The translations under genes were made by a program, and so were the position numbers. Shown piece after piece: positions 11,005 to 20,150 of a DNA stretch of 64,000 bases. The number at the start of each line of letters is the position of its first letter. The stretch's first letter is position 1. Where the stretch lies: NCBI RefSeq assembly GCF_005233875.1, contig NZ_SZPZ01000001.1, positions 372,001 to 436,000 of the forward strand. The letters are read 5' to 3'. Source of the stretch: Kribbella jiaozuonensis (GTDB taxonomy: Bacteria; Actinomycetota; Actinomycetes; Propionibacteriales; Kribbellaceae). The notes under the pieces are model-generated. The model ran no database searches. It was not told the DNA's origin and worked only from the letters and a program-made list of their open reading frames with translations.

Positions 11005-11838
11005 GTGGAGGCGTCCGAAGGTGCGCGAGCGATGGATACGGCGAAATGGATCGCCTCGTCCAACGGCCTGGTGGTTGAGGAGGCGGTAGTACTCCACAAC
11101 TCGAACAAGCTGGCGCTGCGGCTGTTGCCTTGTGACGTGATGGCGCGGGTGGCTCCGGTCCACGAGCAGAATGCGCAGTTCGAGGTCGACATCGCTCAGC
11201 AGTTGGTCGAATTCGGTAGTCCGATGGCCGCGCTGGAGCCTCGCGTGGAACCGCGGGTCTATGAACGTGACGGCTTCGTCGTCACGCTGTGGACGTACTA
11301 CGAATCCGTGGCAGGTGAGCTGATTCCTGGCGAGTACGCCGACGCACTCGAGCGGCTGCACGCGGGCATGCGCAAGATCGACATCCCGTCGCCGCACTAC
11401 ACGGATCGGATCGCGGAAGCCCAGGAACTCGTGGCGAACCGCGAAAGTACTCCGGATCTCGCCGACGCAGGCCGGGACCTTCTCGACAATGCCCTGCGAT
11501 ACCTGCGACGTACGATCGCCGACCACCACGCGTCCGAGCAACTGCTGCACGGCGAACCGCACCCGGGCAACCTGCTCAACACGAAGCAAGGCCCGCTCTT
11601 CATCGACCTCGAGACGTGCTGCCGCGGCCCGGTCGAATTCGATCTCGCCCACGCACCCGAGGAAGTCACCGCGCACTACCCGGAGGCCGATCAAGACCTG
11701 GTCGACGTCTGCCGCATCCTCGTGCTCGCGATGGTCACCACCTGGCGCTGGGACCGAGCCGACCAGTTCCCCAACGGCCGCCAACTAGGCCTCGACGGCC
11801 TCGACGAGCTACGAGAAGCGCTCGACGGAGTCCTTTAG
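11005..11838 (+). CDS. Aminoglycoside phosphotransferase (APH) family protein
   Basis: This 277-aa protein has the choline-kinase/APH fold. Near the end of the kinase core is LLHGEPHPGNLLN (catalytic loop HGxxHxxN, with Glu in place of the usual Asp) followed by FIDLETC (metal-binding Asp). The GTG at 11005 follows GAAGGAG at 4-5 nt. The family phosphorylates antibiotics or small alcohols, and many environmental members have no known substrate, so resistance should not be assumed. Convergent with a second APH-like gene, overlapping by 4 bp. Confidence 0.8.
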   Translation: MEASEGARAMDTAKWIASSNGLVVEEAVVLHNSNKLALRLLPCDVMARVAPVHEQNAQFEVDIAQQLVEFGSPMAALEPRVEPRVYERDGFVVTLWTYYESVAGELIPGEYADALERLHAGMRKIDIPSPHYTDRIAEAQELVANRESTPDLADAGRDLLDNALRYLRRTIADHHASEQLLHGEPHPGNLLNTKQGPLFIDLETCCRGPVEFDLAHAPEEVTAHYPEADQDLVDVCRILVLAMVTTWRWDRADQFPNGRQLGLDGLDELREALDGVL

Positions 11839-12641
11839 AGCTGGCTGAGAGCTGCCCGCAGGAAGGCGTCGCGTCTAGCGGTGGCCTCTGGGTTGTAGAG
11901 GGTCGTTGGGGTGTTGAGGGCGGCGACTGCGTCCCAGTACGGGATGTCTGTGGCCGGCCTGCCGGAGGCTGACTCCCAGGCGTCCACGATGTGCTGGGGT
12001 GTTGCGCCGTACGTGATGGCTATCTGCTTGCGGAGCTCGCCGAGATCTACGCCGGGGTTGCCGACGCCGGCCGTCTTCCAGTCAATCAGGGTGCAGGTGC
12101 TGGTCAGGTTGCCTGGCCAGACATCGCCGTGGACGAAGACGGTTTCGCCTTGCGGCTGGGGGAGGCTCTGGATCAGCTCGTCTGCTTGTCTGAGGAGTGG
12201 CGTCGTCGGCAGGTTGCCCAGGCGCCGGTCCCTGGCGAAGTCGTCGACCGCAATCGGGCGTGTGCGCGACGGCAGGTGAGGGCTGGGCTCCAGCCGGATC
12301 GCGTGGACTCGCGCGAGTGCAGCACCGGCAGCGCGCAGCCTCGCGACGGGCAACGTTCGCGGCCAGTTGGTGTTGCCAGAGGCAACAGTCTCCAGGGTCA
12401 CGCAACGGTCGAGGTCCTTCGCAACAAGCCGCGGAGCCCGCACCCCATACACTTCGGCAACCTCGAGCGCAGCCGCACCCGTAGCAATCAACGCCGCATC
12501 GATACGCGGCGTGAGCGAACGCAGTACGAACTGCCTCTCACGACCACCAACGTCGACACCGACCCGCCAAGGCCCCTGGTCGTCGTGCAACGCCTGCACC
12601 GACCTGATCGCGCCCCCGATCGAATCGGCGACCCACTCCAA
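11835..12641 (-). CDS. Phosphotransferase, APH/choline kinase family
   Basis: A 268-aa APH-fold protein with the catalytic loop FVHGDVWPGNLT (HGDxxxxN, catalytic Asp) and CTLIDWKTAGVGNPGVDLGE (metal-binding Asp and the family's DLxE-like tail). Start is a TTG at 12641; I see no clear ribosome-binding site and the true start may differ. It differs strongly from its convergent neighbour at 11005, so the two are not a recent duplication. About 150 bp (12642-12793) follows before the SDR gene end, with no recognisable feature. Confidence 0.8.
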   Translation of the reverse strand: MEWVADSIGGAIRSVQALHDDQGPWRVGVDVGGRERQFVLRSLTPRIDAALIATGAAALEVAEVYGVRAPRLVAKDLDRCVTLETVASGNTNWPRTLPVARLRAAGAALARVHAIRLEPSPHLPSRTRPIAVDDFARDRRLGNLPTTPLLRQADELIQSLPQPQGETVFVHGDVWPGNLTSTCTLIDWKTAGVGNPGVDLGELRKQIAITYGATPQHIVDAWESASGRPATDIPYWDAVAALNTPTTLYNPEATARRDAFLRAALSQL

Positions 12642-12793
12642 CGTCCGCTCGGTCGGCTCCGCGCCGCCTGCAGTTCTACCCTTCCCGCACTCGGAGAGAG
12701 TGCCAGCTCAGAGGGAAGGGGGCAAGCCGAAGGTGGTTGGGCAGTTGTTCGAAGCTGCTGGACGTGACCAGGCTCGCGACGCTGTCTCCTTGA

Positions 12794-13624
12794 TCAGGTG
12801 TTGAAGTCGGTGCTCCGGCTGAGGGGCTCCCAGGCATCGGCCTCAGCGCGAAGCGCGTCGAGTGCAGCGCGGAAGCCGTCGGAGGTGTCGTTGCCGAGGA
12901 GCAGCATGTACGGCGGGTTGTCGGACTCGACCGCCTGGATCAACGCGCTCGCAGCCTTCGCCGGATCGCCCGGCTGCTTCGCGTGCCCGGTGTCGTGTTC
13001 CTTGCGCCGCTTGCCTGCGGTGTCGGCGTAGTCGGCGATCGGTACGGCGGACTGGGTCAGGGACCGGCCGGCGAAGTCAGTGCGGAAGCCGCCCGGCTCG
13101 ACGACCATCGCGGTGATGCCGAGCGGCTCCACCTCCTTGCGCAACGACAAGGTGAGCGCCTCGACCGCAGCCTTGACCGCCGAGTAGTAGCCCGAACCCT
13201 CAGGGCAGATCCGCGCACCGATCGAGGACAGATTCACGATCGTGCCGGTACGCCGAGCACGCATCCCAGGCAGCACGGCCTTGATCGTGCGCACCGTACC
13301 GAACACGTGCGTCTCGAACAGCCGCCGTACCGCATCGTCCTCGCCTTCCTCTACAGCGGCGCGATACCCATAGCCGGCATTGTTCACGAGTACGTCGACG
13401 CCGCCGAACCGCTCCTCGGCCGCGCCGACAGCGGCCGTGACCTGGTGGTCATCGGTGACGTCGAGTGGAAGCGGCAAGGCCGTATCGGGGTACTTCTCAG
13501 CGAGGTCCTGCACCTGAGCGACCTCGCGCGCGGTGACGACAACATTGTGGCCGCGGTCGAGGACGGCCTCGGCGAAGGCGCGGCCGAGTCCGGTGGAGCA
13601 GCCGGTGATGAGCCAGGTGGTCAT
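12794..13624 (-). CDS. Short-chain dehydrogenase/reductase
   Basis: From the ATG at 13624 the protein is 276 aa. It shows the classical SDR pattern: TGCSTGLG (cofactor loop), DVLVNNAGYG, catalytic Ser in VNLSSIGA and YYSAVKAAVE (YxxxK). The TAREVAQ segment after beta-2 suggests NADP preference, as in many oxidoreductases of this type. It lies 11 bp downstream of an aldo/keto reductase on the same strand; the pair is divergent from an XRE regulator at 14600. The longer reading upstream of 13624 is non-coding in style. Confidence 0.9.
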   Translation of the reverse strand: MTTWLITGCSTGLGRAFAEAVLDRGHNVVVTAREVAQVQDLAEKYPDTALPLPLDVTDDHQVTAAVGAAEERFGGVDVLVNNAGYGYRAAVEEGEDDAVRRLFETHVFGTVRTIKAVLPGMRARRTGTIVNLSSIGARICPEGSGYYSAVKAAVEALTLSLRKEVEPLGITAMVVEPGGFRTDFAGRSLTQSAVPIADYADTAGKRRKEHDTGHAKQPGDPAKAASALIQAVESDNPPYMLLLGNDTSDGFRAALDALRAEADAWEPLSRSTDFNT

Positions 13625-13635
13625 GTGATTCCTTC

Positions 13636-14496
13636 CTAGATCCTGCGGCTGCCGAGGGAGCTGACCATGGCTGGGTCGCGATGGTCGAAGAACAGGCTGT
13701 CGCCGGTGTCGAGCGTCGCGATCTGCTTCAGCTCGTCGTCGGTGAGGACGAAGTCGAAGATGTCGAGGTTCTGGGCCATCCGGTCCGGGCGGACCGACTT
13801 CGGGATAACGACAACATCCCGTTGGACGAGCCAACGGAGTACGACCTGAGCGACCGACTTGCCGTGCACCTCGGCGATCGCAGTGAGAACCGGATCGGTG
13901 AACAGGTTGTTGCGGCCTTCGGCGAACGGCCCCCAGGACTCGATCTGTACGCCGCGTTCGCGCATCAACTCCTGATCGCCGACGCGCTGGTGGAACGGAT
14001 GCGTCTCGACCTGGTTCACAGCCGGGGTGATCTCGTTGTGCTCGATCAGGTCGACCAGCCGGTCAGGGTGGAAGTTCGACACCCCGATCGCCCGGGACCG
14101 GCCTTCCTGGTAGAGCTTCTGCATCGCGCGCCACTCGCTGTAGTAGTCGCCGAGCGGCTGATGGATCAGATACAGGTCCAGGTGGTCGAGCCCGAGCTTG
14201 CGCAACGACGTGTCGAACGCGCGCAACGTGTCGTCCTCGACGCTGCCGGTCGGGGCGTGCTGGATCCACAGCTTGGTGGTGACGAACAGGTCGTCACGAG
14301 GCAGTCCGCTGGCAGCGATCGCGGCGCCGACGGCTTCCTCGTTCAGGTACGACGCGGCGGTGTCAAGGTGCCGGTATCCCGCCTCGAGAGCGGCTTCGAC
14401 CGCGGCCTGGGTCTGATCCTGCGGGATCTGGAAGACCCCGAAGCCGAGGATCGGCATCGTGACGCCGTTGTTCAACGTGACGGTCTGGGTGGTCAT
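13636..14496 (-). CDS. Aldo/keto reductase (2,5-diketo-gluconate reductase type)
   Basis: A 286-aa TIM-barrel NADPH reductase starting [20 protein letters not shown] at 14496. AKR signatures: [20 protein letters not shown] (with catalytic Asp and Tyr), [16 protein letters not shown] (catalytic His), [12 protein letters not shown] and [14 protein letters not shown] (catalytic-site and NADPH-binding loop). First gene of a two-gene unit with the SDR; the XRE regulator is divergent, 103 bp away, and may respond to an aldehyde or ketone stress. Confidence 0.92.
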   Translation of the reverse strand: MTTQTVTLNNGVTMPILGFGVFQIPQDQTQAAVEAALEAGYRHLDTAASYLNEEAVGAAIAASGLPRDDLFVTTKLWIQHAPTGSVEDDTLRAFDTSLRKLGLDHLDLYLIHQPLGDYYSEWRAMQKLYQEGRSRAIGVSNFHPDRLVDLIEHNEITPAVNQVETHPFHQRVGDQELMRERGVQIESWGPFAEGRNNLFTDPVLTAIAEVHGKSVAQVVLRWLVQRDVVVIPKSVRPDRMAQNLDIFDFVLTDDELKQIATLDTGDSLFFDHRDPAMVSSLGSRRI

Positions 14497-14528
14497 GCGT
14501 CCAGCGAACACCCATCTCTGTCACAGGT

Positions 14529-14555
14529 GGGAGTCTCCCGTGTACCAGGTACCAG
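14529..14555. promoter_or_regulatory. Palindrome and tandem repeat between aldo/keto reductase and XRE genes
   Basis: GGGAGTCTCCC (14529-14539) is an 11-bp palindrome, followed at once by GTACCAGGTACCAG, a tandem 7-bp repeat. Lying in the 103-bp divergent promoter region, it is a candidate operator for the XRE regulator. No binding data can be inferred. Confidence 0.35.
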
Positions 14556-14599
14556 CAGACCCTCCCAGCGCGCTCGTCCCCGCCCGTACGGTGGAATCC

Positions 14600-15466
14600 G
14601 TGAGCAACAAGGACGACGTACGGGAGTTCCTGACCAGCCGGCGGGCGAAGGTGACGCCGCAGCAGGCCGGTCTCCAGACGTTCGGCGACAAGCGCCGCGT
14701 GGCTGGGCTGCGCCGCGAAGAGGTCGCCCTGCTCGCGGGTGTCAGCGCCGACTATTACATCCGCCTCGAACGCGGCAACCTCGCCGGCGTCTCCGAACAA
14801 GTGCTCGACTCCCTCGCCCAGGCGCTGCGCCTCGACGACGCTGAGCGCGCCCACCTGTTCGACCTGGCGCGCGCGTCGACCGGCCCGGTCCGCGGGTCAC
14901 GCCGTACGACGGTGTCCAAGGTGCGCCCCGGAGTACTGCGGCTCCTCGACGCGCTCGCCACTCCGGCGTACGTCCGGAATGCGCGTACCGACATCCTCGC
15001 CTTCAACGATCTCGCGCTCGCCTTGTACGACGGCATCCTCGACCGCGCCCGCCTGCCGTTCAACGTCGCCAGGTTCCTGTTCCTCGACCACCGGGCGCCC
15101 GAGTTCTTCCTTGACTGGGAGAACGTCGCGGACGACTCGGTCGCCGCGCTCCGGGCCGAGGCCGGCCGTAACCCGCACGACAAGAGCCTGACTGATCTCG
15201 TCGGCGAGCTCGCCACCAGGAGCGAGGAGTTCCGGACCCGGTGGGCGCGCCACAACGTCAAGTACCACCGCACGGCCGCGAAACGGCTGCACAACTCCCT
15301 GGTCGGCGACCTCGAGCTCACCGGCGAAGCCATGGAACTGCCCGGCGACGGCCTGGTGATCATCACCTACACGGCCGAATCGGACAGCCCGGCCGCGGAG
15401 GCCTTGCGCTTCCTTTCCAGTTGGGCCACCCAGCACAGCGAGGCGCAGCGCTCCACTACGGAGTGA
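14600..15466 (+). CDS. XRE-type helix-turn-helix regulator with MmyB-like ligand domain
   Basis: A 288-aa protein from the GTG at 14600. The N-terminal XRE domain (REFLTSRRAKVTPQQAGL ... GLRREEVALLAGVSADYYIR) is followed by the MmyB-like domain (RPGVLRLLDALATPAYVRNA, then ILAFNDLALALY ... WENVADDSVAALRAEAGRNP), a PAS-like ligand pocket. Such proteins are abundant actinobacterial regulators usually next to a divergent SDR or AKR gene they control, exactly the arrangement here. Upstream in-frame codons back to 14459 lie inside the aldo/keto reductase and are not used. Convergent with the S51 peptidase, overlapping 11 bp. Confidence 0.9.
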   Translation: MSNKDDVREFLTSRRAKVTPQQAGLQTFGDKRRVAGLRREEVALLAGVSADYYIRLERGNLAGVSEQVLDSLAQALRLDDAERAHLFDLARASTGPVRGSRRTTVSKVRPGVLRLLDALATPAYVRNARTDILAFNDLALALYDGILDRARLPFNVARFLFLDHRAPEFFLDWENVADDSVAALRAEAGRNPHDKSLTDLVGELATRSEEFRTRWARHNVKYHRTAAKRLHNSLVGDLELTGEAMELPGDGLVIITYTAESDSPAAEALRFLSSWATQHSEAQRSTTE

Positions 15467-16190
15467 ACAGTTTCCACTGTCCTTCGGAGACGACCTCGAT
15501 GTTGCCGTCGACAACCTTGATCGCGGAGTCGTCGTCGATCGCGTACGTCGGTACGGGAATGTGTGCTGCCCACTTCTCGGCGTTGGCCAATGACGCGTCG
15601 AGGTGGTGCGGGTGCTCGAAATGCGGGATGACCGCGAAGTCGACCAGCCCTGCGCCTTGTGCGGTGACCAGAGTCCTGTCGATGTCGCCCTCTGGCGTGC
15701 TGAAGACGACGCTTTCGGACTTGAGCGGTCCGTCGGTGCTGAGGGGCGGCTCGGTGTAGGTCTCGACGAAGGTAGAGGCGGCGGCGATGGCTCCGGCGCT
15801 GGCCCCGACGTACACGGCCTCGGGGCGAAGGGTCGGCAGGAGCTCGGCGAGACCGGAGCGCCGCATCCAGTTGGCGAGGAACACCGGGTCACCGCCCCAG
15901 AACAGCAGCGCGTCGGCCTCGCGGACGATCGGCACCCACGCATCCTCTTCGATACTCGGCAACACCGACAGTTCGAGCAGCCCCACCGACTTCCAGCCGA
16001 CGTCGGTGAAACGCGACGGACCGTTCCCGGAGATCATCCGATACGCACCGAACTGCCCACCGCGGAACGGGTAGATAGCGGTCGGAATCACGAGCGCGGT
16101 GGCCTCCGCGATCGGTTTGCCCAGCAGCTCGACCAGCGCGTCCTCGATCGTCGCGTTGTGAATCCCGGCAGAAGTCAGCAGAAGCTTCAT
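15456..16190 (-). CDS. Peptidase S51-like (dipeptidase E / type 1 glutamine amidotransferase fold)
   Basis: From the ATG at 16190 (preceded by GAAAGGGACC) the protein is 244 aa. The start MKLLLTSAGIHN, the nucleophile elbow YVGASAGAIAA (catalytic Ser) and the downstream DFAVIPHFEHPHHLD with the probable catalytic His match the peptidase E group, which cleaves Asp-X dipeptides or related small molecules. No signal peptide, so cytoplasmic. A single-gene unit convergent with the XRE regulator. Confidence 0.85.
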   Translation of the reverse strand: MKLLLTSAGIHNATIEDALVELLGKPIAEATALVIPTAIYPFRGGQFGAYRMISGNGPSRFTDVGWKSVGLLELSVLPSIEEDAWVPIVREADALLFWGGDPVFLANWMRRSGLAELLPTLRPEAVYVGASAGAIAAASTFVETYTEPPLSTDGPLKSESVVFSTPEGDIDRTLVTAQGAGLVDFAVIPHFEHPHHLDASLANAEKWAAHIPVPTYAIDDDSAIKVVDGNIEVVSEGQWKLFTP

Positions 16191-16312
16191 GGTCCCTTTC
16201 CTAGGTCGTCCGCACGGCGGAGCCCGCCGCTCACCTCTACAACGAACACCCCCGCCCCGATCCGACACCCCACCCAAGAATTTGTCCAGAAACCGTGCGG
16301 CAGGGCGAGCGG

Positions 16313-18892
16313 CTACTTCCTGACGGCCAGGAACTGGGCCTTTGTGAGGAAGGCGAACTGGGCGGTTTTGGTTGAGCCGTTGGGTTGGGGGATCTTGGCT
16401 TCGGGGCCGAGGGTGAAGCCGGTGCGGGTGAAGCGGTCGATGGCTCGGGTGTTGCGTACGTCGGGCTCGACCACGAGCCGCGGGTGCCCGAGATGCACGA
16501 ATACGAACTGTGCAAGGGCTTGCAGCAGGTTGGCGGTGAAGCCCGGCCGTGGATCGCCTGGCGCGATCAGCAGATGCAGCCCGAGATCGCCGGCCTTGAT
16601 GTCGTACGCCGCGCCCGCCGGATCGGCCTGCGGATCGTAGGTCTGCAGCAGCGCCACCGGTACGTCGTCCAGCCGCACGACGTACACGTGATGCGTCGGC
16701 ACCGAATCCAGGAACAGGTACGTCGCAGCGATCTCGTCGCGCGACAGTTCACCCATGCCCCAGTACGTCGCCCGCTCGGCCGTCACCCATTCGTGGATCA
16801 GCTCGAGATCCCGCGCCGGATCAGCCTCCTCCAGCAGGACCGTGCCGAACCCGTCCACCTCAACCGCATAGCCGCGATCCTCACGAACGGTCTCGGAGAC
16901 CGCCGGCGCCAACGACCCACGCAACCACAACGGAAGCTGGTCATGATGATGTGGATCCCCGAGTACGCCGGACGCGCCGAGCGGCACGACCCAGGCACTC
17001 GACGAGCGATCCGCCAGGTCCCACGCATACCGCGCCGCCGACGCACGGATGCAGACATCAGTAAGCCCAGGCAGGCTCGACGTCGACATCACGCAATGAT
17101 GATCGCCGGAGAGCGCCAGATCGTACGGCTCCTCATCCCGCGCGAACACCGGACCGCGTAACGCATGCAACGGCGAGAGCTGATGCGTCTCACCCCACGG
17201 CGGCCGAGGCTTCTGCGCGGCAACCTCCTCCAGAGCCTCCCGCGCCAACCAAGCGAAGTTGATCTCCGGCAAGTCCGCGGCGACCAGATTCTCCAGCGCG
17301 TAGGAGACGTGGGTCAGCGGATCCATCCACGGCTCGAACACCTCCGCGACCTCGGCATTCTCCAGCACCGTGAAGTGATCCGTGAGCCGCGAGATCAGCG
17401 CCTTGCGCACTGCGGCGTACAACGACGCCGTCGTGCTCGTGGCATCCATGCGCCGGTCCCACTCGAACAGTTCGGTGCGCAGGGCAACGGCTTGCGTGGA
17501 GAGGTCGTCGAGGTCAACCAAGAGGTCGAGGACTGAGCCGGCCGAGCCCAGGAACGTGTCCTTGTGGATGGACGGCATGTCCTCGACGGTCCAGTCGGTG
17601 CGAGCATTCACCAGCTCGCGGATCCGCGCCGAACGATGCACAGCCGCGAACTCAACCCCCAACGGCGCCGCCAACTCACGAGCGTTCGCCATCACCGCGG
17701 GGCCGTCCACCTCGGCCCGCGGCATCGGCTCGTACCACCCGTCCCACTGATGCGCAGCCTCCCAACCCGGCACAACCCGCATCCGGTTGCTGGCATCCCG
17801 CCGCGGCACCAGCCCCGCCGTCCGATGCAGCAGCCCGCCGGCGGTGTCAGCCGCGAGCACGACATTCACCGGCTCGACCCACTCGTCAAAGGCGGAGTCG
17901 ACATCAGCCACAGTCGTTGCCCGGAGCAACTTAGCCATCGCCTCGAAACCGAGCCGCCCGGTCACCCGCGGCGGATACCGCAGACTGATGCCGTCCTGGA
18001 TGATCGGACCACGCTCGGTCTCGATGACCTCGACCGAGATCGGATCCGCGTCGGCGACCTCGACCACCTCGACATGCGCAGCCGCCGGCCTCCACCCGTC
18101 CGGACCCAGGGCCTCGACACCACCTGCAGTCCGGCGGAGCTGCTCGGCATACAGATCCTGATAGTCCGCCATCGCATTCGTGATCGCCCAAGCGACCCCA
18201 CCCGTATGCCCGAAGTGCGCCAGCCCAGGAATACCCGGCACCGCGAGACCCAGTACGTCGTACTCCGGACAGGTCAGCCGGATCTGCTGATACACGCCCG
18301 GACTCTCGACGTACCGATGCGGATCACCAGCCACGATCGCCTGACCAGACGCGGTGTACGACCCCGGGATCAGCCACCCGTTGCTCCCGGCACCATGCGG
18401 CCCCTCGGACGAGAACAGATCCAACGCATCCTCACCGAGATGTTGCGCAACATGGGTCCGCCACAACTTCGTCGGGAACCCCGCGAACAACACATGGATC
18501 GCCAGCCAGATCCCGAGCGGCGCCCACGGCTCCCACTCCTGCAACGTCAACCCGGTCTCCGCGAACTCCGGCGCCCGCAGAGCCCCACCCGGCAGCGCGT
18601 GATTCACACCCTCGACGTACGCCGTGACCCACTCGCGCGTCTCGTCGTCCAGCGCCTCGAAACACCGCTGAGCGGTATCGGCCAACCGAGCCTGCCGCGC
18701 GAACACGTCCCACCCAGCCGCCTCCGCCCCGAGGAACGCGGCGCTCGTCCCGAGATACCGGCGGCGCTCCAGCTCGATCTGCCACGCCCGGTCCCGTGCA
18801 GCGTTCACGCCTTGCAGATACACCAACGCGAGAGGGTCGCCGGCTTGAAGCTGCGGCACGCCGTACGTGTCCCGGAACACTCTCGCATTCAC
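16313..18892 (-). CDS. Fusion: penicillin acylase domain + AlcB/MbtK-type siderophore acetyltransferase domain
   Basis: An 859-aa protein from the GTG at 18892. Residues 1 to about 660 are an Ntn-hydrolase of the penicillin acylase family: RDTYGVPQLQAGD, GVNAARDRAWQIE, and the autoprocessing and catalytic Ser170 in GAGSNGW, then GDPH and GHTGGVAWAITN. No signal peptide precedes it. From about residue 685 a GNAT domain follows (LLEEADPARDLELIHEWV ... YDIKAGDLGLHLLI ... VVEPDVRNTRAIDRF), the Acetyltransf_8 type found in IucB, AlcB and mycobactin MbtK, which acylate hydroxylysine-like side chains of siderophores. It is divergent from a siderophore-interacting protein across an IdeR-like iron box. 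Whether the acylase domain makes or removes a siderophore acyl group is inference. Confidence 0.88.
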   Translation of the reverse strand: MNARVFRDTYGVPQLQAGDPLALVYLQGVNAARDRAWQIELERRRYLGTSAAFLGAEAAGWDVFARQARLADTAQRCFEALDDETREWVTAYVEGVNHALPGGALRAPEFAETGLTLQEWEPWAPLGIWLAIHVLFAGFPTKLWRTHVAQHLGEDALDLFSSEGPHGAGSNGWLIPGSYTASGQAIVAGDPHRYVESPGVYQQIRLTCPEYDVLGLAVPGIPGLAHFGHTGGVAWAITNAMADYQDLYAEQLRRTAGGVEALGPDGWRPAAAHVEVVEVADADPISVEVIETERGPIIQDGISLRYPPRVTGRLGFEAMAKLLRATTVADVDSAFDEWVEPVNVVLAADTAGGLLHRTAGLVPRRDASNRMRVVPGWEAAHQWDGWYEPMPRAEVDGPAVMANARELAAPLGVEFAAVHRSARIRELVNARTDWTVEDMPSIHKDTFLGSAGSVLDLLVDLDDLSTQAVALRTELFEWDRRMDATSTTASLYAAVRKALISRLTDHFTVLENAEVAEVFEPWMDPLTHVSYALENLVAADLPEINFAWLAREALEEVAAQKPRPPWGETHQLSPLHALRGPVFARDEEPYDLALSGDHHCVMSTSSLPGLTDVCIRASAARYAWDLADRSSSAWVVPLGASGVLGDPHHHDQLPLWLRGSLAPAVSETVREDRGYAVEVDGFGTVLLEEADPARDLELIHEWVTAERATYWGMGELSRDEIAATYLFLDSVPTHHVYVVRLDDVPVALLQTYDPQADPAGAAYDIKAGDLGLHLLIAPGDPRPGFTANLLQALAQFVFVHLGHPRLVVEPDVRNTRAIDRFTRTGFTLGPEAKIPQPNGSTKTAQFAFLTKAQFLAVRK

Positions 18893-18909
18893 AACGCGCC
18901 TCGTTTCAG

Positions 18910-18928
18910 TTAGGTTAGGCTGCGCTAA
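18910..18928. promoter_or_regulatory. IdeR/DmdR-like iron box
   Basis: TTAGGTTAGGCTGCGCTAA matches the IdeR/DtxR consensus TTAGGTTAGSCTAACCTAA at 16 of 19 positions (hand count). It lies 17 bp upstream of the fusion gene start and 51 bp upstream of the siderophore-interacting protein, so it can repress both under iron-replete conditions. Known for the DtxR family; binding here is inferred. Confidence 0.85.
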
Positions 18929-18979
18929 CTTACAAAGCAGCAATCCAAGCCGCAAGAGCATTGTCGCCGGAGGTGGGTA

Positions 18980-19687
18980 GTGGGGCACGGCTGGGAAGGC
19001 GTGGTGCTCAAGCTGTTCCGCGGGAAGGACTTCGTCTTCACCGTCACGGCTGCCGAACAGGTCACCGAGCGCTACCGCCGGGTGCACTTCACCGACGGCG
19101 GTCTGCTGCGGGCGATCGGCGTACATCCGACGATGTGGGTGCGGCTCTGGTTCGAGAACGCGGGCAAGCCGCACCAGCGCGCGTACACGCTGGTCGATCC
19201 GGATGTCGAGGCCGGCACATTCAGCCTGGAGTTCGCGCTGCACGACGGCTGCGCGAGCGACTGGTCCCGCAAGGCCGAGCCCGGTGACACGATCGAGGCG
19301 ACTGTGCAGGGGACCGGGTTCGAGGTGCCGGACCCGCTGCCGCCGCGGATGCTGGTGATCGGCGATCCGGCCTCGCTGCCCGCGATCAACTCGTTGCTCG
19401 CGGTCGCCCCGAAGCTCCCCGCGACGATCTGGTTCGAGACGACCCATGACCTCGACGACGAGCTCCCGTTCCGCATCGACCCCGCGCATCACGAGCTGCG
19501 CAAGGTGCCGCGGCCGGCGATGGTCGAGAACGTGAAGGCCGAGCTCAAGAACGAGATCGGCCCCGACACGTTCGTTTGGATCGCCTGCGACACCGCGACC
19601 ACGCGCGCGCTCACGTCGTACGTCCTGAAGGATCTCGCCGTACCGAAGCATCGCGTGAAATCCCTCGGCTACTGGAAGGCCGCGTAG
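18980..19687 (+). CDS. Siderophore-interacting protein (FAD/NADPH ferric-siderophore reductase)
   Basis: A 235-aa SIP-family flavoprotein (ViuB/YqjH group) that reduces ferric siderophores in the cytoplasm to release iron. The FAD-binding motif RAYTLVDPD (RxYT) and the C-terminal VWIACDTATTRALTSYV (NADPH-binding SIP domain) are visible. GTG start at 18980 is preceded by GGAGGTGGGTA, a good ribosome-binding site. It is divergent from the acylase-acetyltransferase fusion across an iron box, so it is probably iron-repressed. The GNAT gene follows at 10 bp. Confidence 0.92.
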   Translation: MGHGWEGVVLKLFRGKDFVFTVTAAEQVTERYRRVHFTDGGLLRAIGVHPTMWVRLWFENAGKPHQRAYTLVDPDVEAGTFSLEFALHDGCASDWSRKAEPGDTIEATVQGTGFEVPDPLPPRMLVIGDPASLPAINSLLAVAPKLPATIWFETTHDLDDELPFRIDPAHHELRKVPRPAMVENVKAELKNEIGPDTFVWIACDTATTRALTSYVLKDLAVPKHRVKSLGYWKAA

Positions 19688-19697
19688 CCTACCCAAG

Positions 19698-20150
19698 GTG
19701 ATCACGCCGCTGGACCTCACCGACCGCACGCTCGCCGAGCGTCTGCTCGCGATCCAGCACGCCGCGTACGCCGTCGAGGCCGAGCTGATCGGCTTCGACG
19801 GCATCCCGCCACTCCAGGAAGACCTCGCCGGACTCATGCAGTCCACAGAGCACTGGCTCGGCCGGTACGACGGAAGCACGCTGGTCGGCGCGGTTGCGTA
19901 CGAGTTCCCCGACGACGCCACGGTCGAGATCTCCCGCCTGATCGTCGACCCCGCCCACGCCCGCCGCGGCCACGGCCGAGCCCTCCTCGACCACCTCGAC
20001 CAGCTCGAACCGCGACCTGTCAGCCAGGTCTCGACCGGCTCGGCCAACACCCCGGCAGTCAACCTCTACAAGTCCCGCGGCTACACCGAGACCGGCAGGC
20101 TAGAGGTTGCCCCCGGCATCTACATCACCCAGTTCAGTCGCGGGTCCTGA
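19698..20150 (+). CDS. GNAT family N-acetyltransferase
   Basis: A 150-aa single-domain GNAT from GTG 19698. Acetyl-CoA binding motif A is ISRLIVDPAHARRGHGRALL (R/Q-x-x-G-x-G/A), followed by VSTGSANTPAVNLYKSRGY typical of motif B. Likely cotranscribed with the siderophore-interacting gene (10-bp gap), so an iron-related role is possible but not shown. Its 3' end overlaps the convergent TMEM175 gene by 17 bp. Confidence 0.85.
   Translation: MITPLDLTDRTLAERLLAIQHAAYAVEAELIGFDGIPPLQEDLAGLMQSTEHWLGRYDGSTLVGAVAYEFPDDATVEISRLIVDPAHARRGHGRALLDHLDQLEPRPVSQVSTGSANTPAVNLYKSRGYTETGRLEVAPGIYITQFSRGS

Noticed and set aside
11005..12641. The two APH-fold genes as antibiotic resistance determinants
   Set aside because: APH-fold kinases are numerous in soil actinobacteria with unknown substrates; nothing in context indicates resistance.
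16313..20062. A 1249-codon frame extending the acylase fusion upstream through the iron box and the siderophore-reductase gene
   Set aside because: The extension lies antisense to the SIP and GNAT genes and lacks any domain; the GTG at 18892 with the promoter and IdeR box upstream is the natural start.
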